Of a stretch of 64,000 nt of DNA, positions 9,876 to 18,983 are shown in pieces; position 1 is the stretch's first letter; each line of letters starts with the position of its first letter. Origin of the DNA: Desulfobulbaceae bacterium BRH_c16a. GTDB taxonomy: Bacteria; Desulfobacterota; Desulfobulbia; Desulfobulbales; Desulfocapsaceae. The position numbers and the translations under genes are program-made. The DNA lies in NCBI GenBank assembly GCA_000961725.1, contig LADS01000004.1:62001-126000 (forward strand). The letters are read 5' to 3'. Below the pieces are notes generated by a model, which was given only the letters and a program-made list of their open reading frames with translations, was not told the DNA's origin and did not search any database.

Positions 9876-11405
9876 GTGCTGTTACACCAACACTTCATCG
9901 ACATCGCCAGGCAGTTCGGCAAGAAGCTCGCTATCAACGATTTTACCACGAGCAGAGAACTGACCTACCAGAGATCGCTCATCGCCTGCCTCATTCTTTC
10001 ACGCTTCTTCCGCAAGATGGACAAGGGCTTCATCGGCATTATGCTGCCTACTTCGGCCGGCTGCATCCTGACCAAAACCGCGGTCCTGATGAGTGGCCGG
10101 ATCCCGGTAATGATCAACTACTCGACCGGCGCCGAACATAACTCCAGATACGCCCAGCGGAAGTGCGACTTCAAGACGATCATCACCTCGAAAGCCATGC
10201 TGGAAAAGATAGAATGCCCGTTTGTCGAAGGCATGATCTATATCGAAGACATCATGGCAGCCATTACCACCCTGCAGAAGGTAATGGCCGCCGCGACCGC
10301 CGCGCTGCCCGCCGTACTTATCAAAAAACTCGTGCATCAGGGTCATGAGGACGATACCGCAGTCATTCTTTTCACCAGCGGCAGCGAAAAGGATCCCAAG
10401 GCGGTGCAGTTGACCCACAAAAACATCCTTACCAACATCGCCTCGGTCACGCCTATTTTCGGGTTTCGCAATGAAGACATCTTCATGTGCACTTTGCCCT
10501 TCTTTCATGTCTTCGGCCTGACCACCAACCTCTGGCTGCCGATTTACCACGGGATGACCATGCTCACCTATGCAAACCCTCTTGATTTCAAGAAAATATG
10601 CACCATCGTCCGCGAGCATAAAGCCTCTTTTCTGGTCGGCACTCCGGCCTTTTTCTGGGGATACCTGCGAAAATCCGAAGAGGGCGACTTCAGCTCCCTG
10701 CGGATTGCCCTGACCGGGGCCGATAAATGTCCCGATGCTCTCCGCGATGGCTTTAAAAACAAGCACAACATCACCGTTTACGAGGGATACGGGGCTACCG
10801 AGTGTTCCCCGGTAATTTCCACCAACACCCCGGAATTCAACCGGCCTGGCAGCGTCGGCAAGCCGATTCCCGGCGTCCGGGTCCGGATCGAAAACTACGA
10901 AACGGGTGAAGAATGCCGCCTTGGCGAAGATGGCCGCATCCTGGTCAAGGGCGACAGTGTCATGAAAGGGTATTTCAACGATTTCGAGCAGACCTCCCTG
11001 CACATCCGCAGAGGCTGGTATGACACCGGCGATATGGGCAATATCGACGAAGACGGATATCTCTGGCATGTCGGCCGGCTGAAGCGGTTTGTCAAGATCG
11101 GCGGCGAAATGGTCTCCTTGGTTAAGATTGAAGATATACTGGAAAAATTCCTGCCGGAGGACAGCCATTGCTGCGTCGTTGAAATTCCCGATGCCATCAA
11201 AGGGGCGAGAATCGTCGCGGTGGTAACGACTCCCCTCGACGAAAAATCGGTTTTGAAGCAGATGGCCGGTCACCTCCCCCCTATCGCCCTGCCGAAGATT
11301 TTTCTGGTGTGGGAGAATTTACCTAAAATGGGCAGCGGCAAGATTGATTTCCGCACCATCTCGGAAATGGCCAGAGAGCAGCTTACCCGGAAAAGCATCT
11401 CGTAA
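9876..11405 (+). CDS. AMP-dependent acyl-CoA/acyl-ACP ligase (Aas C-terminal-like)
   Basis: The gene starts at GTG 9876 with a GGAGG site seven bases upstream, and no better ATG exists. The 509-residue product is an adenylate-forming enzyme: the P-loop-like motif ILFTSGSEKDPKAV (about residues 164-178), YEGYGATECSPV (A5 motif), GWYDTGDMG (A7) and the hinge GRLKRFVKIGGE (A8). Sequence style matches the synthetase half of Aas, the 2-acyl-glycerophosphoethanolamine acyltransferase/acyl-ACP synthetase, but the N-terminal acyltransferase domain is absent. It should activate a fatty acid with ATP for transfer to CoA or ACP. Ten bases separate it from the transporter genes downstream, suggesting one transcript. 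Confidence 0.85.
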   Translation: MLLHQHFIDIARQFGKKLAINDFTTSRELTYQRSLIACLILSRFFRKMDKGFIGIMLPTSAGCILTKTAVLMSGRIPVMINYSTGAEHNSRYAQRKCDFKTIITSKAMLEKIECPFVEGMIYIEDIMAAITTLQKVMAAATAALPAVLIKKLVHQGHEDDTAVILFTSGSEKDPKAVQLTHKNILTNIASVTPIFGFRNEDIFMCTLPFFHVFGLTTNLWLPIYHGMTMLTYANPLDFKKICTIVREHKASFLVGTPAFFWGYLRKSEEGDFSSLRIALTGADKCPDALRDGFKNKHNITVYEGYGATECSPVISTNTPEFNRPGSVGKPIPGVRVRIENYETGEECRLGEDGRILVKGDSVMKGYFNDFEQTSLHIRRGWYDTGDMGNIDEDGYLWHVGRLKRFVKIGGEMVSLVKIEDILEKFLPEDSHCCVVEIPDAIKGARIVAVVTTPLDEKSVLKQMAGHLPPIALPKIFLVWENLPKMGSGKIDFRTISEMAREQLTRKSIS

Positions 11406-11414
11406 CCGGTAACG

Positions 11415-12212
11415 ATGCCTTCGCCTTCTTTCCGCACCTTTTTTCGTTCGCCGTTGTTCGATACCCTGCAGTTTACCCTTCTCCTCTCCGGCCTCGGCTG
11501 GCTTACCCTGCAGAGCGCTGAAAATATCGGCTACAACTGGCAATGGTACCGGATCCCGCAGTATCTGTATTCGGTCACCGAATCGGGGATCGCCGCCGGC
11601 CCCCTGCTTCTTGGCCTGAAAATCACCCTCGTCATCTCCCTGGCAAGCCTTGTGCTGGCCCTGCTGTTTGGCCTGATTACCGCTTTTTTCCGTCTGTCCA
11701 ACTCGTTTGTCGCCCGCGGTCTGGCCATTTTCTATCTTGAGACCAGCCGCAACACCCCGCTCCTGATCCAGATCTTTTTCATCTATTTTGTCCTCGGCCC
11801 GGTTCTCGGCCTCGACCGGCTGCCCTCTGCCATTCTCGCACTCAGCCTTTTTGAAGGGGCCTATGCCTCGGAAATTTTCCGTTCCGGCATCGAGTCGGTA
11901 ACCAAAGGTCAGGTCGAAGCGGCCCGCAGCATCGGCCTCACGACCCTGGCCACCTATCGTCATATCATTATCCCGCAAGCCATCCGCACCGTGCTGCCGC
12001 CCCTCACCAGTCAGGCGATCTCACTGGTGAAGGACTCGGCGCTGGTCAGCACCATCGCCATCTATGACCTGACCATGCAGGCCCAGGTCCTGGTTGCCGA
12101 GTCGTATCTCACGTTTGAAATCTGGTTTACCGTGGCGGCAATCTACCTGGTCATCAACGTTATTTTGTCGCTTGGAGTTGGCATTCTGGAAAAACGTCTT
12201 AAATTACCGTGA
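11415..12212 (+). CDS. Polar amino-acid ABC transporter permease
   Basis: This 265-residue membrane protein has five to six hydrophobic segments. It carries the HisM/GlnP family hallmarks SRNTPLLIQIFFIYF and the EAA loop EAARSIGLTTLATYRHIIIPQA, which contacts the ATPase subunit. It sits directly before the solute-binding protein and a second permease of the same family, so the pair probably form a heterodimeric inner-membrane channel. No ATPase gene is nearby. Specific substrate cannot be read from the sequence. Confidence 0.9.
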   Translation: MPSPSFRTFFRSPLFDTLQFTLLLSGLGWLTLQSAENIGYNWQWYRIPQYLYSVTESGIAAGPLLLGLKITLVISLASLVLALLFGLITAFFRLSNSFVARGLAIFYLETSRNTPLLIQIFFIYFVLGPVLGLDRLPSAILALSLFEGAYASEIFRSGIESVTKGQVEAARSIGLTTLATYRHIIIPQAIRTVLPPLTSQAISLVKDSALVSTIAIYDLTMQAQVLVAESYLTFEIWFTVAAIYLVINVILSLGVGILEKRLKLP

Positions 12213-12249
12213 CATGCTACCAAAAGCCCAACTTATATAAGGAGATAAC

Positions 12250-13083
12250 ATGAGAATACAGAGTCTGCGCTTGTCATTTGTCACAGGTATCCTCCTGGTT
12301 TTTTGCCTCTGCAGCGTCTCGTTCGGCGCCTCCGTTCAGCAGGAAATCGCCGCCGGCAGCACCATTGAGGCAGTAAAAAAGAAGGGAGTCCTTAAAGTCG
12401 GCATGGATATTTTCCAGCCCTGGGCGATGAAAGACAAAAACGGCAAACTCATCGGTTTTGAAATCGATGTCGCCACCCGTCTTGCCGAAGACATGGGGGT
12501 AAAGGTCGAATTTGTACCCACCGCCTGGTCGGGGATCATTCCGGCGCTTTTGACCGGCAAATTTGATGTGATCATCGGCGGCATGGGCATCACCACCCAG
12601 CGGGCCCTGCAGGTCAACTTCTCCCAGCCCTACGACTATACCGGGATGAGCATCGTTGCCCATAAACAGCTTGCCGCGGGTTTCGATTCCCTTGAAAGCT
12701 TCAATAAACCGGATGTGGAGATCGCAGTAAAGCTCGGCACCACGGCGGTTGCCGCGGCCAAAAAGTATCTGCCCAAGGCGACGCTCAGAATGTTCGATAC
12801 CGAACCCCAGGCCTATCAGGAACTGCGCAACGGCAAGGTTCATGCGGTCATCGGCAACTCTCCCCGTCCGGAATATGAAGCGATCGACTACAGTGACACC
12901 ATGTTCCAGCCGATAGCCGGAACCTTTACCAAAGAACCGATCGGGTTCGCCATGCGCAAGGGCGACCCCGACACTTTAGCCTTCTTCAACAGCTGGATCG
13001 CTTTGGTCACCCTCGAAGGATGGCTGCAGGAACGTCACGACTATTGGTTCGGCACCAAAGAGTGGATCGGCGAGGTCGAATAG
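12250..13083 (+). CDS. Amino-acid ABC transporter substrate-binding protein
   Basis: A 277-residue periplasmic protein that starts at ATG 12250 after a GGAG site. It has a signal peptide (hydrophobic residues 9-25, cleavage likely after SFGA). The mature part has the family 3 solute-binding fold: GVLKVGMDIFQPWAMKDKNGKLIG-type opening, the GFEIDVATRLAEDMGV ligand strand and the second-lobe motif KLGTTAVAAAKKYLP. It delivers a polar amino acid to the two flanking permeases. Ligand identity is open. Confidence 0.9.
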   Translation: MRIQSLRLSFVTGILLVFCLCSVSFGASVQQEIAAGSTIEAVKKKGVLKVGMDIFQPWAMKDKNGKLIGFEIDVATRLAEDMGVKVEFVPTAWSGIIPALLTGKFDVIIGGMGITTQRALQVNFSQPYDYTGMSIVAHKQLAAGFDSLESFNKPDVEIAVKLGTTAVAAAKKYLPKATLRMFDTEPQAYQELRNGKVHAVIGNSPRPEYEAIDYSDTMFQPIAGTFTKEPIGFAMRKGDPDTLAFFNSWIALVTLEGWLQERHDYWFGTKEWIGEVE

Positions 13084-13108
13084 ACGTTCTTCCGTTCAGG
13101 AAAGCCAC

Positions 13109-14056
13109 ATGCAACCGAAAAAACCGGCAGTTTCCATCCTCGACGGCGTTATCCTCGCTGCCGTTCTCGGTTTTTTCGGTTATCTCTGCTATCGCCTTTT
13201 TTTCGCGCTCAACTACCAATGGAACTGGTCGGTGATCCCGACCTATCTTGTTCGCTTTGACGCTGAACAACATCGCTGGACCGCAAATATCCTGCTGGAA
13301 GGGTTTTTCACCACCATCAAACTCAGTATCTGGGCGACATTTTTTGCCGCTGTACTGGGCTTAATCATCGGATTGATGCGGATTTCGCCCCGTCTTTTTT
13401 TCCGGCTGATCGGCCGAACCTATATCGAAGCAATCCGCAACACCCCGCCGCTGGTCCTGGTCTTCATTTTCTACTACTTTGTCAGTGACCAGCTCTTCAC
13501 CTTTCTGGCTATCGAAGATATCTTCCGGGCAAGCCCTCAACCGGTTCAGGATATTCTGACCTGGTTCTTTTCCGCACCCGGACTGATCACCCAGTTTTTT
13601 TCCGGGGTATTGACCCTTGCTCTCTTTCAGGGTGCCTACATTGCCGAAATCGTCCGTGCCGGCATCCAGGCCATCGACACCGGCCAATGGGAAGCCGGCA
13701 AAACCCTTGGGCTCACCCGTTGGCAGCTGATGCGGCTGATCATTCTGCCCCAGGCGGTAAAAATCATGCTGCAGCCGCTCGCGGGCGAATTCATCAATAC
13801 CATCAAATGGTCGTCCATTGTCTCGATCATCTCGATTCAGGAGCTGACCTTCCAGGGGTTGCAGGTAATGGCTTCGACCAGGGCCACCATCGAGATCTGG
13901 CTCACCATCTCGGCCATGTACCTGGTGCTCTGTCTGAGCCTCTCGCTTGTGGTCAGAAGAATCGAATGCTCCCTGGCTCAGTCGGGCAATTCCGCATACA
14001 CGCCAAAAAAATCTCGCAAGGATACCTCATGGGCGCTGCTTCACCTTTTTCGATAG
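13109..14056 (+). CDS. Polar amino-acid ABC transporter permease (second subunit)
   Basis: A 315-residue HisM/GltK-type permease with IRNTPPLVLVFIFYYFV and the EAA loop EAGKTLGLTRWQLMRLIILPQA. A long periplasmic stretch separates the first two helices, as in GltK/AapQ relatives. It follows the binding protein by 25 bases and overlaps the start of the MFS gene by 28 bases, so translation of the two is probably coupled. The ATPase needed to power the system must be encoded elsewhere or shared with another transporter. Confidence 0.9.
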   Translation: MQPKKPAVSILDGVILAAVLGFFGYLCYRLFFALNYQWNWSVIPTYLVRFDAEQHRWTANILLEGFFTTIKLSIWATFFAAVLGLIIGLMRISPRLFFRLIGRTYIEAIRNTPPLVLVFIFYYFVSDQLFTFLAIEDIFRASPQPVQDILTWFFSAPGLITQFFSGVLTLALFQGAYIAEIVRAGIQAIDTGQWEAGKTLGLTRWQLMRLIILPQAVKIMLQPLAGEFINTIKWSSIVSIISIQELTFQGLQVMASTRATIEIWLTISAMYLVLCLSLSLVVRRIECSLAQSGNSAYTPKKSRKDTSWALLHLFR

Positions 14057-15378
14057 TCAATATCCGGCTCTTTATCGCCTTTCGCATCCTTTTCAACGCC
14101 CGCTTTTATTATCCGGTTTTTACCATCCTCTTTCTCGACTTCGGCCTGACCATCGAGCAGTTTGCCCTGCTCAACACCGTCTGGGCGATCACCATCGTCT
14201 GCGCCGAGGTGCCGTCCGGGGCTCTTGCCGATATTGTCGGCCGCAAGCACCTGATCGTCGCCACATCTTTCTTCATGGTCGCCGAGATGAGTCTGCTCGC
14301 TTTCATCCCATTAGGCAACAGTACCATCATTTTCTGGGCCTTTTTCATAAACCGCGTCCTCAGCGGTCTGGCGGAAGCGATGGCCAGCGGCGCCGATGAA
14401 GCCCTGGCCTACGACTCGCTGGTAGCAGAGGGCCGGGTCGAAGACTGGCCGAAGGTGCTCAGTCTGCAGATGCGGCTGCGTTCGATCGCCTCGATCGTCA
14501 CCCTGACCATCGGCGCATTGGTCTATGACCCGAACATGGTAAACAGAATACTTTCCTGGATCGGATCATCACACATCCTCGACCAGCAGACGACAATGCG
14601 TTTCCCGATCTACCTGACCCTTGTCCTGGCCGTGCTGGCAACGGTGGCCGCTCTCCGAATGAGAGAGGAAAACGGCGGCCGAAAAACAGCAGAAGGCGTT
14701 ACTCCTCTTATGGCCCTCCGGAAGGTATGGCAGGCGGGAACATGGATCGTCCGTACCCCCTTTGCCCTGGCAGTCATCCTCTTCGGCATGGGCTACGATC
14801 ATGTGGTGAGAATGATCGTCACCATGACCAGCCAGTATTTCCGGGAGATCGACCTGCCGGAGGCAAGCTTCGGTCTGATCGGTTCGGCCATGGCCCTGCT
14901 CGGTCTTGTCACCCCGAAGATAGCCGAAAAAATGGCGATCCATAATACCCCGGCGACGAACCTGTACTGGGTGACCGGCATCACCCTGACCGGCCTGTTC
15001 GGCCTCTCAGGATTTTATCCCTACTGGGGACTTCTGCCGATGGCGCTGATCTTCGTGGCCATCATGTTCGTTTCTCTCTTCACCAGCCACTATCTGAATC
15101 AGATCACCGAATCCCATCAACGGGCAACCGTCCTCAGTTTCAAGGGCTTGGCATTCAATCTTGCTTACGGTCTTATCGGCGTATTTTTTGCCCTTTCAAC
15201 CACCTACCTGAGAAAGAGCAGTCAGTCTCTTCAACCCGAGTGGTCCAACAGCGACCTCGAGAGTTACGCCTTTCGCCAAGCCGTGGGCTGGTTCCCCTGG
15301 TACACCATTATCGGCCTCGGCGCGGTAGCCGCCTTCTGTGCTCTTTATCTCCGGCGCAGAAACAACGGCAGAAAGTAG
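14029..15378 (+). CDS. MFS transporter
   Basis: The start chosen is ATG 14029 with an AAGGAT ribosome site, giving 449 residues. The frame is open further upstream, but that part lies inside the permease gene and has no membrane character. The protein has about twelve hydrophobic segments and an MFS-type motif after helix 2 (EVPSGALADIVGRKH). It begins MGAASPFSIVNIRLF. Related proteins are generic inner-membrane exporters or importers. The 28-base overlap with the permease gene places it in the transporter operon, but its substrate is not evident. Confidence 0.85.
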   Translation: MGAASPFSIVNIRLFIAFRILFNARFYYPVFTILFLDFGLTIEQFALLNTVWAITIVCAEVPSGALADIVGRKHLIVATSFFMVAEMSLLAFIPLGNSTIIFWAFFINRVLSGLAEAMASGADEALAYDSLVAEGRVEDWPKVLSLQMRLRSIASIVTLTIGALVYDPNMVNRILSWIGSSHILDQQTTMRFPIYLTLVLAVLATVAALRMREENGGRKTAEGVTPLMALRKVWQAGTWIVRTPFALAVILFGMGYDHVVRMIVTMTSQYFREIDLPEASFGLIGSAMALLGLVTPKIAEKMAIHNTPATNLYWVTGITLTGLFGLSGFYPYWGLLPMALIFVAIMFVSLFTSHYLNQITESHQRATVLSFKGLAFNLAYGLIGVFFALSTTYLRKSSQSLQPEWSNSDLESYAFRQAVGWFPWYTIIGLGAVAAFCALYLRRRNNGRK

Positions 15379-15446
15379 GCAGCCTCGGAGCCTGTCGAGT
15401 TGCCGCTTGCAGTTCTGCGGGTGACTCTATATATTGGTGGTCGGAA

Positions 15447-15470
15447 ACAATGTGCCCCCACAAGGGGGTA
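15447..15470 (+). repeat. Short copy (D) of the CCCCACAAGGGGG repeat head
   Basis: CCCCCACAAGGGGGTA at 15455-15470 is the same head sequence found at the start of the interspersed repeats at 20115, 56609 and 62367. The remainder of the repeat is not present. It lies just ahead of nikR. Confidence 0.5.
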
Positions 15471-15492
15471 AACAACCGGGAGGTACTTTTTC

Positions 15493-15903
15493 ATGCTCAA
15501 AAGATTTTCCATTTCGCTCGAAGAAAAACTGTTGACCATATTTGATGACCATATCAAGGCCCACAGCTACAGCAACCGTTCGGAAGCCATCCGCGATTTG
15601 ATCCGCAAGGCCTTCGTCAAGGAGGAATGGCAGGCCGACAAACAGGTTATGGGCGTCATCAGCCTGGTCTACGACCACCATCAGCATAAGCTCCAGGAAA
15701 AAGTCACCCTTGTCCAGCACGATTATCATCATCATATTGTCTCCACCACCCATGTGCATATGGATCATGACAACTGCCTCGAGGTCATTGTCGTACGAGG
15801 CAAGGCCAAAGAGGTTCAGGATCTTGCCGACCGCCTGTCCGCCCTTAAAGGGGTGCGGGATGCCAATCTGGCAATGTCCAGCACCGGCAAAGCCCTGCAT
15901 TGA
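15493..15903 (+). CDS. nikR: Nickel-responsive regulator NikR
   Basis: A 136-residue ribbon-helix-helix regulator. Residues 1-45 form the DNA-binding domain (RFSISLEEKLL, then SNRSEAIRDLIRKAF). The C-terminal ACT-like domain carries all four high-affinity nickel ligands at the same numbering as the Escherichia coli protein: His76, His87, His89 and Cys95. It should repress nickel uptake genes when nickel is plentiful. No nik transporter genes adjoin it, although a predicted nickel enzyme (LarA homologue at 40137) is in the same window. Start ATG 15493 follows a GGAGG site. Confidence 0.93.
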   Translation: MLKRFSISLEEKLLTIFDDHIKAHSYSNRSEAIRDLIRKAFVKEEWQADKQVMGVISLVYDHHQHKLQEKVTLVQHDYHHHIVSTTHVHMDHDNCLEVIVVRGKAKEVQDLADRLSALKGVRDANLAMSSTGKALH

Positions 15904-15930
15904 GAGAATCAAACCGGAAGAATTGAAGCA

Positions 15931-16782
15931 ATGAAAAATATATCCCCCGTATCTGTTCATGGCGGTCATAGCGGGCAATTCTGCCATCATGCCACCGATT
16001 CGCTCGAGGAAATCATCGAGTCGTACATTGCCAAAGGTTTTCCCTGGGTGGGAATCACCGAGCACGCCCCGGGCATAAGCCTGGAACTGCTCTATCCCGA
16101 TCAGAGGGCGGCAGGATTCACCCCTGAATTCCTGCTCAGCCGTTTTGCCGGATACATGCAGGAATGCCGGCGACTTCAGGAAAAATACCGTGGCGACATC
16201 GAGATCTTTGCGGCGATGGAAAGCGAGACCTACAGCGGCTATGCGCACTTCATGCCCTACCTGATAGAAACCTTCCGGCCGGACTATATCGTCGGTTCGG
16301 TTCACTTTGTCGACGACATGGGATTTGACTATTCCCGGGAACAATACGATAAAACAGCCGAAGCCGCAGGCGGCATGGATGCCTTGTACTGCCGCTACTT
16401 CGACCAGCAGTACGAGATGATCCAGCTGCTCAAACCCTCGGTGGTCGGCCATTTCGATCTCATCCGGATCTTTGACGAGGACTACAAAAAAAGACTGCTG
16501 CAACCCGAAATAATTGTCAGGATACAGAGAAACCTCGAACTCATCAAAAAATTTGACCTGATAATGGACTTCAACCTGCGCTCGCTGCTGAAGGGGGCGG
16601 ACGAACCCTATATCTCGAGAGTAATTCTCGAAATGGCCCTGAAGCTTGGCATTGCCGTCGTCCCCGGAGACGATTCCCATGGGCTTGGCAATATCGGGAT
16701 CAATATGGAGAAGGGCATTGCCCTGCTCGCCGACCTGGGATTTGACACGAACTGGCGGAAACCGAGACTATTGCAATATTAA
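15931..16782 (+). CDS. PHP-domain histidinol-phosphatase (HisJ/HisK type)
   Basis: A 283-residue polymerase-and-histidinol-phosphatase (PHP) protein. Metal-binding motifs are SVHGGHSGQFCHHA (residues 8-21), GITEHAPG, the AMESETYSGY strand, IVGSVHF, GHFDLIR and a final VVPGDDSHGL. These match the monofunctional histidinol-phosphate phosphatase family, which removes phosphate from histidinol phosphate in histidine synthesis. It lies 27 bases after nikR on the same strand. The start at ATG 15931 has a GGAAG site. Activity on other phosphoesters cannot be excluded. Confidence 0.8.
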   Translation: MKNISPVSVHGGHSGQFCHHATDSLEEIIESYIAKGFPWVGITEHAPGISLELLYPDQRAAGFTPEFLLSRFAGYMQECRRLQEKYRGDIEIFAAMESETYSGYAHFMPYLIETFRPDYIVGSVHFVDDMGFDYSREQYDKTAEAAGGMDALYCRYFDQQYEMIQLLKPSVVGHFDLIRIFDEDYKKRLLQPEIIVRIQRNLELIKKFDLIMDFNLRSLLKGADEPYISRVILEMALKLGIAVVPGDDSHGLGNIGINMEKGIALLADLGFDTNWRKPRLLQY

Positions 16783-16822
16783 TGCGTTACAGCTTGTTAG
16801 ATCCGTCGCGGAAAGACTTACT

Positions 16823-18640
16823 TCACAAGCTGTTCGTCTGTTTCAAATCGAGCAGATGGCGCACCTGACTCAGAAAGGTCTTGCCGATCAAAGGTTTCAT
16901 GAGCAAAGCCCGGACACCGTCTTTTTTCACACTCTGCTCGGAAACCAGATCGGTGTAACCGGTCATCAGAATTATCGGCAGATCGGGCCGGAGCAAGAGA
17001 CACTCCCTTGCCAGCCGATCGCCGGTCAGGTGCGGCATGGTCACATCCGAGATCAACAGGTCAATGCCCTGGGGGTTATCCCGGAATATATTCAACGCCA
17101 TCTGGCTGTTCGTTTCGGTCAACACCGTATAGCCCTGGATCTCAAGAAAAATCTTCGTCACCTTCAGCACCACCGGTTCATCGTCGACAACCATGATAGT
17201 TTCGGTGCCGCGCAGCATGCCAAGCGGCGAACTCCCCTCTTCCGGATTTATGCCCCTCTCCACCGTCGGAAAATAGATGGTGAAGGTGGAGCCTTGACCG
17301 ACAACCGAGTCGACCGCAATATGCCCGCCGCAATCCTTGACAATGCCGTGTACCACGGAAAGCCCCAGTCCCGTGCCCTGACCGGGCGGCTTGGTGGTGA
17401 AATAGGGATCGAAAATCGATGCCATCACCTCCTGGCTCATGCCCCTGCCGGTATCGCTTACCGCCAGCAACAGATATTCACCGGGAAAGAGATCCCTGTT
17501 GCGTGCAAAAAAACGGGCAGGCAGATCGGCGGAGCGGATGGTTACCGTAAGTATCCCGCCATAGGGCTCCATGGCATGACCGGCATTGGTGCAGAGGTTC
17601 ATGACGATCTGGTGAATGTGGACCGGGTCGGCCAGGACCGGACGAACATTGCTGTCGATATTCTTCCTCAGTTCGATCGTGCTCGGCAAGGTTGAACGAA
17701 GCAGCTGCAGCACCTCTTTGACGATGATCGGCAGATCGATTGCAACCAGTTTTCCCTCACCCCGCCGACTGAAAGTCAGTATCTGCCGAACCAGCTCTTT
17801 CGCCCTTTTTCCTGCCTGAGCCAGTTCGAGCAGGTAATTTCTCAGCGGCCCATCGTCTGCGGCGATCGCCAGGGAGAGTTCCGTATAGCCTACTATCCCC
17901 GAGAGAATATTATTGAAATCGTGGGCAATTCCCCCTGCCAGGGTGCCGAGCGATTCGAGCTTGTGACTCTGTCTGGCCTCCTTGGCAAGAGTCAGGTGTT
18001 CGGTGATATCATCGCCGAGAAACAGCACATACTTCATTTGCCCGGTGCTGTCGCAGATCGGAATGCCGGTCACCCGCCACCTTCTGCTGCCCATCATGGT
18101 CATCTTCCGCTGTTCGATTTTGCCGGAGGCGATGACATCTTCCACCAGGCAATTTCGGCAGGGCGTTTCGCCGATATCCGACCAGAGTTCATGGCACCGC
18201 CTGCCGAGAAGATCGTCAAAATCCCGATCACTGCTCCGACATGCATTTTTATTCAGCCATACAACCTCCGAATGCAGGTTGAACAGCACTATGTTGCTGC
18301 ATTGCGCGTCGAGAATCATCCGGAGAAAATCTTCTTCCTCACTCGGCTTGAAAACCGGAGCCGACTCCTCCACAAAGGTCAAATATTGCCCGCCCGAGGT
18401 CTCCAGATAGCGAGTCGAGCAGATCACCTTCACTTCGAATCCATTCTTCTTCCGGTACCATGCCTCTCTTCGCACCACCTGGGGATGTGGCTGCAACACC
18501 TTCCCGGGTTCAATATCGTCGACGGCAAGTCTCAGTAACTCCGCCCGGGAATACCCAAGCAGCTCCCCTAAGGAAACATCGGCGTCCTGCAACCGTCCCT
18601 CCCTATCGGAGAGCCAGAAATGTATGGGCGCAGCTTTCAT
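16823..18640 (-). CDS. Hybrid PAS sensor histidine kinase with receiver domain
   Basis: A 605-residue protein without obvious membrane helices. Two PAS domains occupy about residues 1-95 and 100-220. The phosphoacceptor helix (AGGIAHDFNNILSGIVGYTE, His near 240) and the HATPase domain follow, with DTGRGMSQEV and GTGLGLSVVHGIV boxes. A C-terminal receiver domain carries DDEP and the phospho-acceptor in LLISDVTMPHLTG. A CRNC motif in the second PAS domain could bind a metal or sense redox. It is a typical stand-alone hybrid kinase that would pass phosphate to an unlinked partner. No regulator gene adjoins it. Confidence 0.88.
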   Translation of the reverse strand: MKAAPIHFWLSDREGRLQDADVSLGELLGYSRAELLRLAVDDIEPGKVLQPHPQVVRREAWYRKKNGFEVKVICSTRYLETSGGQYLTFVEESAPVFKPSEEEDFLRMILDAQCSNIVLFNLHSEVVWLNKNACRSSDRDFDDLLGRRCHELWSDIGETPCRNCLVEDVIASGKIEQRKMTMMGSRRWRVTGIPICDSTGQMKYVLFLGDDITEHLTLAKEARQSHKLESLGTLAGGIAHDFNNILSGIVGYTELSLAIAADDGPLRNYLLELAQAGKRAKELVRQILTFSRRGEGKLVAIDLPIIVKEVLQLLRSTLPSTIELRKNIDSNVRPVLADPVHIHQIVMNLCTNAGHAMEPYGGILTVTIRSADLPARFFARNRDLFPGEYLLLAVSDTGRGMSQEVMASIFDPYFTTKPPGQGTGLGLSVVHGIVKDCGGHIAVDSVVGQGSTFTIYFPTVERGINPEEGSSPLGMLRGTETIMVVDDEPVVLKVTKIFLEIQGYTVLTETNSQMALNIFRDNPQGIDLLISDVTMPHLTGDRLARECLLLRPDLPIILMTGYTDLVSEQSVKKDGVRALLMKPLIGKTFLSQVRHLLDLKQTNSL

Positions 18641-18983
18641 CCACGATCACCCTTACCGGGTATAAACAGGTACTTGACCAGCAAACACCGAACGTACCAG
18701 CCGGCATCGCTCGATTAATCCACTTCTTCAGGCTAAAAATCAGATCACCAGCCTTTCAAGCCTATCATTAAAAAAGGTCGAAAGTCAAATTTCGCTGCGT
18801 TGGAAAAAAGCCGATACTGTCGGATTCCCACATTTTTGCTGTTGTCCTCCCTCCTCCGGATAACGCACTGATCGAGACCTCAGGGAGAAAGACCGCAGTC
18901 CGCCTGCAACAACGGCCAATCGGCAACAATGGTATCAAAGTTGCAAGTTCTTCAGTACCTCAAACGGAAGGAGACAGCCGGAA
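18641..18983. other. Intergenic region upstream of nifV
   Basis: This 343-base region separates the divergent sensor kinase and nifV. It holds the sigma-54 type promoter at 18930-18945 near its right end and no credible gene. A TGT-N9-ACA sequence at 18818-18832 is one base short of the usual NifA enhancer spacing. Confidence 0.5.
18930..18945 (+). promoter_or_regulatory. Sigma-54 (-24/-12) promoter of nifV
   Basis: TGGTATCAAAGTTGCA has the invariant GG and GC dinucleotides with correct spacing for RpoN. Transcription would start near 18956, about 28 bases before the nifV ATG. Confidence 0.65.

Noticed and set aside
9544..9963. Possible small gene upstream of the acyl ligase
   Set aside because: The frame has no known motifs, overlaps the ligase start, and its codon use is unlike the neighbours.
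13687..14028. Long N-terminal extension of the MFS protein
   Set aside because: The extra ~114 codons lie inside the permease gene in another frame, are His/Gly-rich without helices, and a well-placed ribosome site precedes ATG 14029.
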